64,000 nt of DNA. It comes from Amycolatopsis aidingensis (GTDB lineage Bacteria > Actinomycetota > Actinomycetes > Mycobacteriales > Pseudonocardiaceae). The notes below the pieces were generated by a model, which made no database searches, was not told the origin of the DNA, and worked only from the letters and a program-made list of their open reading frames with translations. Made by a program: the position numbers and the translations under genes. Positions within the stretch are counted from its first letter, which is position 1. Each line of letters starts with the position of its first letter. Positions 53,449 through 60,294 of this stretch are shown in pieces. The stretch covers positions 5,368,001 through 5,432,000 of the forward strand of contig NZ_CP076538.1 in the NCBI RefSeq assembly GCF_018885265.1, read 5' to 3'.

Positions 53449-54981
53449 CCGGGTTCCGCAGCAGGCCGCGGGCGCCGCGGCACCGGAGGTCTCCGCGGCC
53501 GCCTTCTTGATCTCGGCGAGGATCTCCGTGCGCCGCTCCGGTGAGAGGTAGCGGCCGCGGTTGACCACCGAGTGGATCCGTTGCGTGTTGCGGATGTCGG
53601 CGAGCGGGTCGTCCTCCAGCACCACGAGGTCGGCGACCTTGCCGGGTGCGACGGTGCCTGCCGTGTGCTCCCGGCCGAGGTAGCGGGCGGCGTCCCTGGT
53701 GGCCAGCTGTAGTGCGCGCATCGGGGACAACCCGGCGTCCACCAGCAGCGCCAGCTCGTCGTGCAACCCGAAACCGGGATAGCAGAACGGGTTGTTCGAG
53801 TCGGTGCCCGCGATCAGCTCCACCCCGGCCTGATCCAGGTCGCGCACCATCCGCTGCTGTGCGGCGAACAACCGGCGCAGGTTCTCGATCTCCTCCGGCG
53901 TCGAGGGTGCGGTGTGGCGCAGCTGTTCCAGCCAGTACCCGGCCGTGCCGGGCGGCAGGTACTCCAGTCGCGGGTCCTGCGGGTCGAACTCCTCGATCGG
54001 CAGGGACTGGGCGTGCAGCACGTTCAAGGTCGGTGACTGCCAGGTGCCGTTGCGGCGCAGGTGGCGGAAGAAGGCGGCGGCCCGGCGCGGGCTGTGGCTG
54101 GCCAGTGACTGCCGCTCCAGCTCGCGGGCCAGCCCCATCCACTTCCACGGCTGCTCCGGGTCCACCGGGACCGAGGTGAGCTCGCGGCGCAGCTCCTCCT
54201 CCCTGGAGGAGGTGGCGAAGAACATGCCGAACAGATGCTCGAAGCAGTCCAGGCCCGCGCTGCTCGCGCTCCACCCGGAGACCCGGTCCGGAACGTGACC
54301 CGCGAACGGCAACCCGAACCGCCGGGACTCGTCGGCGAGCGCGGCGAAAGGCTCGGGGTACAGGTAGGAGTACCCCTTGATGAAGTCCGCGCCCTTGTCC
54401 ACGGCGGTAGGCACGGCCGCCCTGGCCTCGGCCGCGGTTTCCACGACGGCGGCGCCGCTGGGCTGGTGGATGGAATGCGGCCCGTCGATGATGGTGCTCG
54501 CGATGACCATCCGCGGCCCGAGCAGGGACCCTTCCTCGATCCGGTCCCGCATCTCGTGCAGGGCGGGTGAGAACCCGTACATCTCGCGGATGCCGGTGAC
54601 CCCGTTGACCACGTACAGCGGCGGGTAGATCTCCGGGATCGGTGAGGTGTGCACATGCATGTCCCACAGCCCGGGGATGAGGTACTTACCGTGCAGGTGC
54701 ACCACGGTGGCCCCGGCGGGCACGGCGGTGTGGTCCAGTGCCCCGGCGGCGACGATCCGGTCGCCTGCCAGCACCACGGTGGCGTCCCGGCGCGGTGGGC
54801 CGCCGGTGCCGTCGATCAGGGTGGCGCCGGTGAGCACGGTGATCCGCGGAGGGTCACCCGCGGCCTGACCGGACAGCAGCGGCAGCGCCCCGCCCGCCAC
54901 GGCGAGACCGGCGCCGCCCCTGGCCAGCCAGCCGAGGAACTCCCTCCGGCTCGGACCCGCCGAATGGTCCACTGTAGACAA
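53443..54981 (-). CDS. Tat-exported metal-dependent amidohydrolase
   Basis: A 512-residue amidohydrolase. The N-terminus has a twin-arginine signal (SRREFLGWLARGGAGLAVAG). The domain then runs IDGTGGPPRRDATVVLAGD, metal His pair in GLWDMHVH, His in FAGHVPD, and Asp in IAGTDSNNP, ending with PGKVADLVVLEDDPL. I prefer TTG 54981 (AAGGGGG six bases before) to the long upstream frame. Relatives are imidazolonepropionase- and prolidase-like exported hydrolases. It ends in a Cys-Cys motif (APAACCGTRL). It overlaps the convergent peptidase gene by six bases. Confidence 0.82.
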   Translation of the reverse strand: MSTVDHSAGPSRREFLGWLARGGAGLAVAGGALPLLSGQAAGDPPRITVLTGATLIDGTGGPPRRDATVVLAGDRIVAAGALDHTAVPAGATVVHLHGKYLIPGLWDMHVHTSPIPEIYPPLYVVNGVTGIREMYGFSPALHEMRDRIEEGSLLGPRMVIASTIIDGPHSIHQPSGAAVVETAAEARAAVPTAVDKGADFIKGYSYLYPEPFAALADESRRFGLPFAGHVPDRVSGWSASSAGLDCFEHLFGMFFATSSREEELRRELTSVPVDPEQPWKWMGLARELERQSLASHSPRRAAAFFRHLRRNGTWQSPTLNVLHAQSLPIEEFDPQDPRLEYLPPGTAGYWLEQLRHTAPSTPEEIENLRRLFAAQQRMVRDLDQAGVELIAGTDSNNPFCYPGFGLHDELALLVDAGLSPMRALQLATRDAARYLGREHTAGTVAPGKVADLVVLEDDPLADIRNTQRIHSVVNRGRYLSPERRTEILAEIKKAAAETSGAAAPAACCGTRL

Positions 54982-55076
54982 TGATTGCCCCCTTGGTCGT
55001 CGATCGCGTCCGCATGGTGACACTAGAGGCTCCCCCTGCGGGAGGGTCAACCGCCGGCGCCCGCGTGCCCGGGGAC

Positions 55077-55388
55077 TCAGGCCAGCCGCGCCAGCACGAT
55101 CCCGCCCACGATCAGGCTCAGCGCGAGGACCCTGCCCAGGCTCAGCGGGTCCTTGTGCACCAGCACGCCGAAGACGACCGCGCCGACCACCCCGATCCCG
55201 GTGAACACCGCGTAGGCGGTGCCGACCGGAAGCTGGTTCATCGCCCTGGACAGCAGGTACACGGCCAGCACACCGAGTACGACGCACAGCAGCGTGGGCA
55301 GCGGCCGGGTGAAGTTCTCGGTCGGTTTGATGCTCTGCACCCAGGCGATCTCGACCGCACCGGCGAGTAGTAGCACCAGCCAGCTCAT
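55077..55388 (-). CDS. SMR-family multidrug transporter
   Basis: A 103-residue four-helix membrane protein of the small multidrug resistance family. The proton/substrate Glu lies in helix 1 (LAGAVEIAWV), with the GTAYAVFTGIGVVG signature of helix 3. It functions as an antiparallel dimer exporting cations or guanidinium-type compounds. The ATG overlaps the azoreductase stop by four bases, so the pair is one operon controlled by the divergent TetR. Confidence 0.88.
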   Translation of the reverse strand: MSWLVLLLAGAVEIAWVQSIKPTENFTRPLPTLLCVVLGVLAVYLLSRAMNQLPVGTAYAVFTGIGVVGAVVFGVLVHKDPLSLGRVLALSLIVGGIVLARLA

Positions 55389-56050
55389 CGCGGCACGCCC
55401 GCGAGCAGTTCGGCCAGCACGCCGTCCAGTTCGGCGACCGCGGTGTCGTAGGACTCGCGCCGCTGCCCTGCCAGCCCGGCCAGTGCGGGGTCGACCAGTG
55501 AGTTGGTCAGCTCCGCATGGACGAAGGTCGCGTGCTCCACCCCGAAATGCCCGGCGAAGAAGTCCCGCAGGAACCGCTCGTGATGGTCGTAGGGCGCCCG
55601 GGGCGCGCCGGGACGGTAGCTACCACCTCGCGCGCCGACGACCACGAACCGCTTGCCGGGCAGCGACATCCGCGGAAAGGTCACCTGGTCCAGCCAGGCC
55701 TTGAGCGCGGCGGGTACGGAGAAGTTGTACATCGGGGCGCCGATCAGCACCACATCGGCCGCGAGCAGTTCGGTCAGCAGCGGCCGGAGCACGGCCCATG
55801 CCTGCCATTGGGCGGGGGTGCGCACCGCCTCCAGGTAGCGGGCCGGGTCGGTGATCCCGGCGCGGAGCAGGTCGTCGCAGATCTCGGTCCAGCCCTGGCC
55901 GATCGGTGGCACCGGTTCGCGGGCGAGGTCCCGGTAGGTGTACTCCCCGTCCGGGTCACCGGCCCGCCATGCGGCGGCGAACCGGCCGGTGAGCTCGCGG
56001 GAGAACGAGCCGCTCCGGGCGCTGGAGTCGAGGTGCAGCAGGTGGGCCAT
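55385..56050 (-). CDS. FMN-dependent NADH:quinone/azo reductase (AzoR-like)
   Basis: A 221-residue flavodoxin-fold reductase. It has the FMN phosphate loop LDSSARSGSFSR, the MYNFSVPAALKAWLDQV segment and GARGGSY near residue 145. These enzymes reduce quinones and azo compounds by two-electron transfer. Start ATG 56050 follows GGGGGACAGG. A TetR operator overlaps its promoter. Co-operonic with an SMR pump, which suggests a response to a xenobiotic or antibiotic-like compound. Confidence 0.88.
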   Translation of the reverse strand: MAHLLHLDSSARSGSFSRELTGRFAAAWRAGDPDGEYTYRDLAREPVPPIGQGWTEICDDLLRAGITDPARYLEAVRTPAQWQAWAVLRPLLTELLAADVVLIGAPMYNFSVPAALKAWLDQVTFPRMSLPGKRFVVVGARGGSYRPGAPRAPYDHHERFLRDFFAGHFGVEHATFVHAELTNSLVDPALAGLAGQRRESYDTAVAELDGVLAELLAGVPR

Positions 56051-56073
56051 GGGCCTGTCCCCCAATCAACAAG

Positions 56074-56088
56074 TGGACACCGTGTCCA
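56074..56088. promoter_or_regulatory. TetR operator 1 (azoR side)
   Basis: TGGACACCGTGTCCA is a perfect 15-bp palindrome. It is embedded in AAGTGGAC-N-GTCCAGTTA, which recurs 39 bases further on. It lies 24 bases upstream of the azoreductase start. Confidence 0.8.
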
Positions 56089-56112
56089 GTTAACTCGAAC
56101 ACTAGCGGCAAG

Positions 56113-56127
56113 TGGACGGAGTGTCCA
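56113..56127. promoter_or_regulatory. TetR operator 2 (tetR side)
   Basis: TGGACGGAGTGTCCA repeats operator 1 with two changes next to its centre; the TGGAC and GTCCA arms are unchanged. It lies 23 bases upstream of the tetR start, so each divergent promoter has its own site. Confidence 0.78.
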
Positions 56128-56149
56128 GTTAGTCGGTTAGGCTGCCGGC

Positions 56150-56704
56150 ATGAGCTCCGAACGGGCCGATGCCGCGCGCAACCGGGCGCGGGTACTGGCG
56201 GCCGCCGAGCGACTGTTCGCCGAGCGCGGCGCCGCGAACGTGACCATGGACGAGATCGCGAGGGAGGCGGGCGTCGGCAGGGGGACGCTGTACCGGCGGT
56301 ACCCGGACCGGGCCGCCATCGCGGTCGCCCTGCTGGACGAGCACGAGCGGGCCCTGCAGGAGCAGTTGCTGCGCGGCGAGCCGCCGCTGGGACCGGGGGC
56401 ACCCCCTGCCCAGCGCCTTGCCGCCTTCTACGCGGCCATGGTCGGCCTGCTGGACCGGCACGGCCACCTGGTGCTGGGCGCCGAGGTCGGGCACTCGCGG
56501 TTCGGCACCGGCGCCTACGGGTTCTGGCGGGCGCATGTCCGCGCGCTCGCCGTGCAGGGCGGCGCGCCGGACCCCGACGCGCTGGCCGATGTGCTGCTCG
56601 CCCCGCTGGCCCCGGAGCTGTTCCGGTATCAGCGCGAGCAGGCAGGCCTTGACCTGGACCGGATCACCGCCACCCTGCGCACCCTCGCCACCCGGCTGCT
56701 GTGA
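56150..56704 (+). CDS. TetR-family regulator of the azoreductase/SMR operon
   Basis: A 184-residue TetR-family protein. The helix-turn-helix (VTMDEIAREAGVGRGTLYRR) occupies residues 32-52, followed by a short ligand domain ending LFRYQREQAGLDLDRITATL. It is divergent from azoR, with two copies of the same operator in the 99-nt gap. Likely a repressor released by the pump or reductase substrate. Confidence 0.88.
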   Translation: MSSERADAARNRARVLAAAERLFAERGAANVTMDEIAREAGVGRGTLYRRYPDRAAIAVALLDEHERALQEQLLRGEPPLGPGAPPAQRLAAFYAAMVGLLDRHGHLVLGAEVGHSRFGTGAYGFWRAHVRALAVQGGAPDPDALADVLLAPLAPELFRYQREQAGLDLDRITATLRTLATRLL

Positions 56705-56707
56705 GTG

Positions 56708-57481
56708 TCAGGGGTGGCGGTGGTGGACGTACTCGGCGAAGGTGCGGCGGCCGCGGGGTCCGTGCTCGGCCAAGTGGGCACCCTCCCGGTAACCGCGGGC
56801 GATCGCGCCGGGCACGGGTACCGGCAACAGCGGGCGCCTGCGGCCGGTCCCGCGCAGGTAGGTCCGGGCCAGCTCGGCGAACGGCTGGATCTCGGGCCCG
56901 CCGAAGTCCGGCGCGCGCCCGGCCGCCCCGCCCTCGGCGAGGTCGGCAAGGCGACCGGCCACCTCCCCTGCCTCCACCGGCTGGCAGCGGAAACCGGCGG
57001 GCAGGGGCAGCACCGGCAGCCGGGCCGCCGTCCCGAGCAGCCGGTACACCAGGTCGTGGAACTGGGTGGCCCGCAGGACCGTCCACGGCAGGCCGGAACC
57101 CTCGAACACCCGCTCGGCCGCGAGCTTGTCTCGGTAGTACCCGAGCGGAATCCGGTCCACCCCGACGATCGAGATGTAGACCAGGTGCGGCGCACCCGCC
57201 GCCAGCGCGGCGGTGGTCAGCGTGCGGGCCAGCTGGACCTCCCCGCCCCGGAAGCTGGTCGCGCAGTGCACCACCGTGCGCACGCCGTCGAGTGCGGCTG
57301 CCAGCCCCGCCGCCGTGTCGTAGTTCACGGTCGCCCAGTCCGCCGCCGCGTCCGGGAAGCCGTCCGGCTCCGGGCGTGCGCCCCGCCCGGCCACCCGCAC
57401 CTCGTGGTCGCGGTCGAGCAGTTCCCGCAGAACGGCCCGGCCGAGGACGCCGGTACCGCCAGTCACCAGGATCTTCGTCAT
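56708..57481 (-). CDS. NmrA-like NAD(P)-binding protein
   Basis: A 257-residue atypical SDR. The N-terminal VTGGTGVLGRAVLRELLDRD is the Rossmann motif; RATQFHDLVYRLL and DFGGPEIQPFAELARTYL are typical of NmrA/SDR5-type proteins. The YxxxK catalytic pair is YYRDK. Such proteins may be quinone reductases or redox sensors. Start ATG 57481. It is convergent with tetR with three bases between stops. Confidence 0.85.
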   Translation of the reverse strand: MTKILVTGGTGVLGRAVLRELLDRDHEVRVAGRGARPEPDGFPDAAADWATVNYDTAAGLAAALDGVRTVVHCATSFRGGEVQLARTLTTAALAAGAPHLVYISIVGVDRIPLGYYRDKLAAERVFEGSGLPWTVLRATQFHDLVYRLLGTAARLPVLPLPAGFRCQPVEAGEVAGRLADLAEGGAAGRAPDFGGPEIQPFAELARTYLRGTGRRRPLLPVPVPGAIARGYREGAHLAEHGPRGRRTFAEYVHHRHP

Positions 57482-57567
57482 ACCGTGAGGACCGGGTAGG
57501 CCGCCCGAATGTGACATCCGGAGGGACACCTGTTCGGACGCGTACCGGGGCAAGGCACACTGTCCGG

Positions 57568-58032
57568 GTGGGAGGTAAGCAGAGCGCGGGAATTCTCCTG
57601 TTCCGCGGGACGGGTCCGGAGGCCGAGGTGCTCCTCGGGCATATGGGCGGCCCGTTCTGGGCGAAACGAGACGAGGGCGGATGGTCCATACCCAAGGGCG
57701 AGTGCGATCCGGAGGAGGATCCGCAGGCCGCGGCGGAGCGTGAGTTCCGCGAGGAGCTGGGGGTCCCGGTACCGGACGGCGAATGGGTCGCCCTCGGCAG
57801 TGCGCGGCAGTCCGGGAGCAAGACCGTGACCATCTGGGCGGTGCACAGCGACCTGGACCCGGATCTGGTGACCCCAGGGACCTTCGAGCTGGAGTGGCCG
57901 CGCGGCTCAGGGAACGTGCAGGAGTTCCCCGAGCTGGACCAGGTCGCCTGGTTCGGCCTCGCACAGGCGGAGGAGAAGCTGGCCAAGGGGCAGCGGGTCT
58001 TCCTGAACCGCCTGGCCGAGCAGCTCGCCTGA
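57568..58032 (+). CDS. NUDIX hydrolase
   Basis: A 154-residue NUDIX protein. The Nudix box reads GECDPEEDPQAAAEREFREE with LGV following, so the catalytic Glu residues are present. The N-terminus SAGILLFRGTGPEAEVLLGH and the MGGPFWAKRDEGGWSIPKGE region match the bacterial diadenosine-tetraphosphate/NTP pyrophosphohydrolase group. It probably has no leader beyond the GTG at 57568. Substrate unknown. Confidence 0.87.
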   Translation: MGGKQSAGILLFRGTGPEAEVLLGHMGGPFWAKRDEGGWSIPKGECDPEEDPQAAAEREFREELGVPVPDGEWVALGSARQSGSKTVTIWAVHSDLDPDLVTPGTFELEWPRGSGNVQEFPELDQVAWFGLAQAEEKLAKGQRVFLNRLAEQLA

Positions 58033-58074
58033 CACCCACGGGACGCGGCAGGACCGGCGTAGGCCGCGGTCCTG

Positions 58075-58767
58075 CTAGGGCCACGGCCCCAGTTCCGGCA
58101 ACGTGCCATCCGTAGCGGTGAGCGGGCCCGTGGTACGGCGGCCCGCCATCCAGGCCGCGAGGTCGCGCAGTTCGCCGCGCACCCCGACCTGACGGCCGCC
58201 GCCCCAGACCCACCGGTGCGCGCCGTCATCCGCGGCCAGCGTGAGCCGGATCCCCTCGGGCGCCCGCGGCGCCAGGAAGTCGATCAGGTGCGCGCAGAAG
58301 GCGTCGGTCCAGTCCTGCGGGCCGTAGTCCAGTGCGAGGTCCGCGGTGTGCACCTCGACCTCGCGCCACCAGCAGTAGGCCGTGTCCAGCAGCACCCCGT
58401 CCCGGTAGCGCACCGGGCGCCGCCAGTCCTCCGGGTTCGCGCGAGCCCAGGCGTCCTCCAGCCCGGCCGCCGTCCGCAGCACCTCGGTGCGCAACTCGGC
58501 GGCCGGCCGCCCGGAACCGGCCTCGATGGCCGCGTCGCGGCCCGCGCGGCCGCCGTCGTACACCTCGGCCAGCTCGCCAACGAAGGCCAGCTCGGCCTGG
58601 CGGGTGAGCGCCGTGGCGAGCTCGGCGAGATGGGTGAGCACATGGCCACGGGACCAGCCAGGCAGCGCGGATGCGGCCCGCGCCCCGGCATCGGTCAGCC
58701 CCTCCAGCATGGCGGCCAGCCTGGTGTGCCCGGCATGCACCTCGGCACGCAGTTCGGCGGGCGTCAT
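58075..58767 (-). CDS. Maleylpyruvate-isomerase-family protein (MDMPI)
   Basis: A 230-residue mycothiol-dependent isomerase-like protein. The metal His lies in PGWSRGHVLTHLAELA, the second ligand set in REVEVHTADLALDYG, and the C-terminal domain (WVWGGGRQVGVRGELRDLAAWM) is the SCP2-like part that completes the true MDMPI architecture. ATG 58767 overlaps the pdxH stop (ATGA). It is the most canonical of the MDMPI-fold genes in the window; the reaction itself is not proven. Confidence 0.87.
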   Translation of the reverse strand: MTPAELRAEVHAGHTRLAAMLEGLTDAGARAASALPGWSRGHVLTHLAELATALTRQAELAFVGELAEVYDGGRAGRDAAIEAGSGRPAAELRTEVLRTAAGLEDAWARANPEDWRRPVRYRDGVLLDTAYCWWREVEVHTADLALDYGPQDWTDAFCAHLIDFLAPRAPEGIRLTLAADDGAHRWVWGGGRQVGVRGELRDLAAWMAGRRTTGPLTATDGTLPELGPWP

Positions 58768-59450
58768 GGCCACAGCAGCTCCTTCGTCCAGGTGGAGCCC
58801 GTCCGGGTGTAGCGCAGCCGGGTGTGCCTGCGCCGCGGGTCACCCTGCCAGAACTCCACCTCCTCGGCTGCCACGACGTACAGTGTCCAGTCCGGGGCCA
58901 CCAGCTCCGGCTCCCGCGTGATCCGGTCCTCCGCCCACTCGAGTTCGGCGGCCAGCTCGGCCAGGTCGGCCAGTGGTTCGCTCTGCCTGGCCAGCAGCGC
59001 AACCGCCCTGGCTCCGGCCGAGCGGCCCAGGTAGTCCCGCGCGCTCACCTCGGCACCGGCGGGGTGAACCGGGCCCCGTACGCGCACCTGCCTGCCCAGC
59101 GCCGCCCAGTAGCCGGTGAGCGCGGCCCACGGGGTGTTCGCCAGTTCCTTGCCCTTACGCCCGGCCGAGGTGGAGGCGAACCACCAGCCCGTGGCGTCCA
59201 CGTCCTTCAGGATCAGCACGCGGGCCGATGGCAGGCCACGCGGATCCACAGTGGACAGTGTCATGGCGTGCGGCTCGGCCACCCCGGCCTCGATCGCCTC
59301 GGTCAGCCAGCGCCCGAACAGCGCCACCGGCTCGGCGGGCGCGCGGCCGGGGTCGAAGCCGGGCAGGTCCCCGGCAAGCGAGGGCAGACCGCGCAGCAGC
59401 GCCCGCAGCCCACCCGCGTCCTGACTAATGGTTGGTGACTCTTGTGACAT
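58764..59450 (-). CDS. pdxH: Pyridoxamine 5'-phosphate oxidase
   Basis: A 228-residue FMN enzyme that makes pyridoxal phosphate. It has the pattern AMTLSTVDPRGLPSARVLIL, the FMN/PLP segment GWWFASTSAGRKGKEL, ALTGYWAALGRQVRVRG and the C-terminal WxxxRLRYTR-like HTRLRYTRTGSTWTK. Start ATG 59450. Upstream lies a 9-bp inverted-repeat half that is shared with the divergent CGNR gene, which hints at common control. Confidence 0.9.
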   Translation of the reverse strand: MSQESPTISQDAGGLRALLRGLPSLAGDLPGFDPGRAPAEPVALFGRWLTEAIEAGVAEPHAMTLSTVDPRGLPSARVLILKDVDATGWWFASTSAGRKGKELANTPWAALTGYWAALGRQVRVRGPVHPAGAEVSARDYLGRSAGARAVALLARQSEPLADLAELAAELEWAEDRITREPELVAPDWTLYVVAAEEVEFWQGDPRRRHTRLRYTRTGSTWTKELLWP

Positions 59451-59502
59451 TAGGCGACCGTAGCCAGCTCGCTCACATGGGGTCAAGCAAGAAAACCATT
59501 AG
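59425..59502. promoter_or_regulatory. Split inverted repeat flanking the pdxH/CGNR promoters
   Basis: CTAATGGTT (59425-59433) and AACCATTAG (59494-59502) are perfect 9-bp complements. One lies inside the 5' end of pdxH and the other just before the CGNR start. Each could bind one protomer of a dimeric regulator or a looping pair. Confidence 0.4.
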
Positions 59503-59511
59503 GATCGGCCC

Positions 59512-60087
59512 GTGGAGCATCTGGCGCTGGAGCTGGCCGCGACGATCCGGCACGACGGCCAAGGTGGGGTCGCCGACGACCTGGCCACCCTGGCGGGGTT
59601 CACCGAGTGGGTCCGGCAGCGGACCGATCGCCTGGGGGAGGACATCTCGGATGCGGATGACGAGCCGACCTGGCAACGGGTACGGGACCTGCGGCGCGCG
59701 CTGCGCGCGCTGTTCGCCAGGGCGGTGCGGCCCGGACCACCGAGCACGGCCGACGCGGGCAGGTTGCCGGACCCGGACACGGCGCTGCGGGAGGTGAACG
59801 CGGCGGCAGCGGTGCCGAGGGCGCCGCAGCTCAGCTGGCCGGAGGGCGGTGCCCCACGGGTGTGGCACCGGACCGCGGAGACGGATCCGCGTACCCGGCT
59901 GGTCGCGGCGCTGGCCAGGGCGGCCATCGACTTCCTCGGCAGCGAGCAGGTGTCCCGGCTGCGGGCCTGCCCGGCGCCGCAGTGCGTGCGCTACTTCATC
60001 AAGGAACACCCCCGGCAGACCTGGTGTAAGCCCTCCTGCGGGAACCGGGCCAGGGTCAGCCGCTACTACCAGCGGCATCGGGAGTGA
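59512..60087 (+). CDS. CGNR zinc-finger (ABATE-domain) regulator
   Basis: A 191-residue protein. The N-terminal ABATE-like domain (LALELAATIRHDGQGGVADD with the helix VRDLRRALRALFARAV) is followed by a C-terminal CGNR zinc finger: CPAPQCVRYFIKEHPRQTWC, then SCGNRARVSRYYQRHR. These are actinobacterial transcription regulators. Start GTG 59512. Divergent from pdxH and may control it. Confidence 0.87.
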   Translation: MEHLALELAATIRHDGQGGVADDLATLAGFTEWVRQRTDRLGEDISDADDEPTWQRVRDLRRALRALFARAVRPGPPSTADAGRLPDPDTALREVNAAAAVPRAPQLSWPEGGAPRVWHRTAETDPRTRLVAALARAAIDFLGSEQVSRLRACPAPQCVRYFIKEHPRQTWCKPSCGNRARVSRYYQRHRE

Positions 60088-60153
60088 TGCCTGATGGAGG
60101 GTGGCGCTTCATCCTGGCCGACCGGGTCACCCCGCACGCTGTCCACGTGGTCG

Positions 60154-60199
60154 GTCCCCAGCACGCTGACCATCGCGGCCATGACCGCCTGCTGGGGAC
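60154..60199. repeat. Inverted repeat in the gap before nrdJ's 3' end
   Basis: GTCCCCAGCA (60154-60163) and TGCTGGGGAC (60190-60199) pair perfectly over 10 bp around a 26-nt loop. It lies in the 207-nt stretch between the CGNR gene and nrdJ, together with the terminator at 60246. It may be part of a longer termination region for the rightward CGNR gene. Confidence 0.4.
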
Positions 60200-60245
60200 T
60201 GCGGGCCGGGCGCAGCAGGCCGCGGCGCGGCGGGCATGAAGCTCG

Positions 60246-60278
60246 GGCCTGATGCCGGAACAGGTCCGGCATCAGGCC
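60246..60278. terminator. Terminator between CGNR gene and nrdJ
   Basis: A perfect 13-bp stem (GGCCTGATGCCGG at 60246-60258, CCGGCATCAGGCC at 60266-60278) with a 7-nt loop. It begins 17 bases past the nrdJ stop and also faces the convergent CGNR gene, so it can serve both. Confidence 0.8.
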
Positions 60279-60294
60279 GTGCCGCGCCCGCGGA

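Noticed and set aside
60066..60272. 68-aa minus-strand frame between the CGNR gene and nrdJ
   Set aside because: Crosses the terminator hairpin and overlaps a real gene; low complexity; no start signal.
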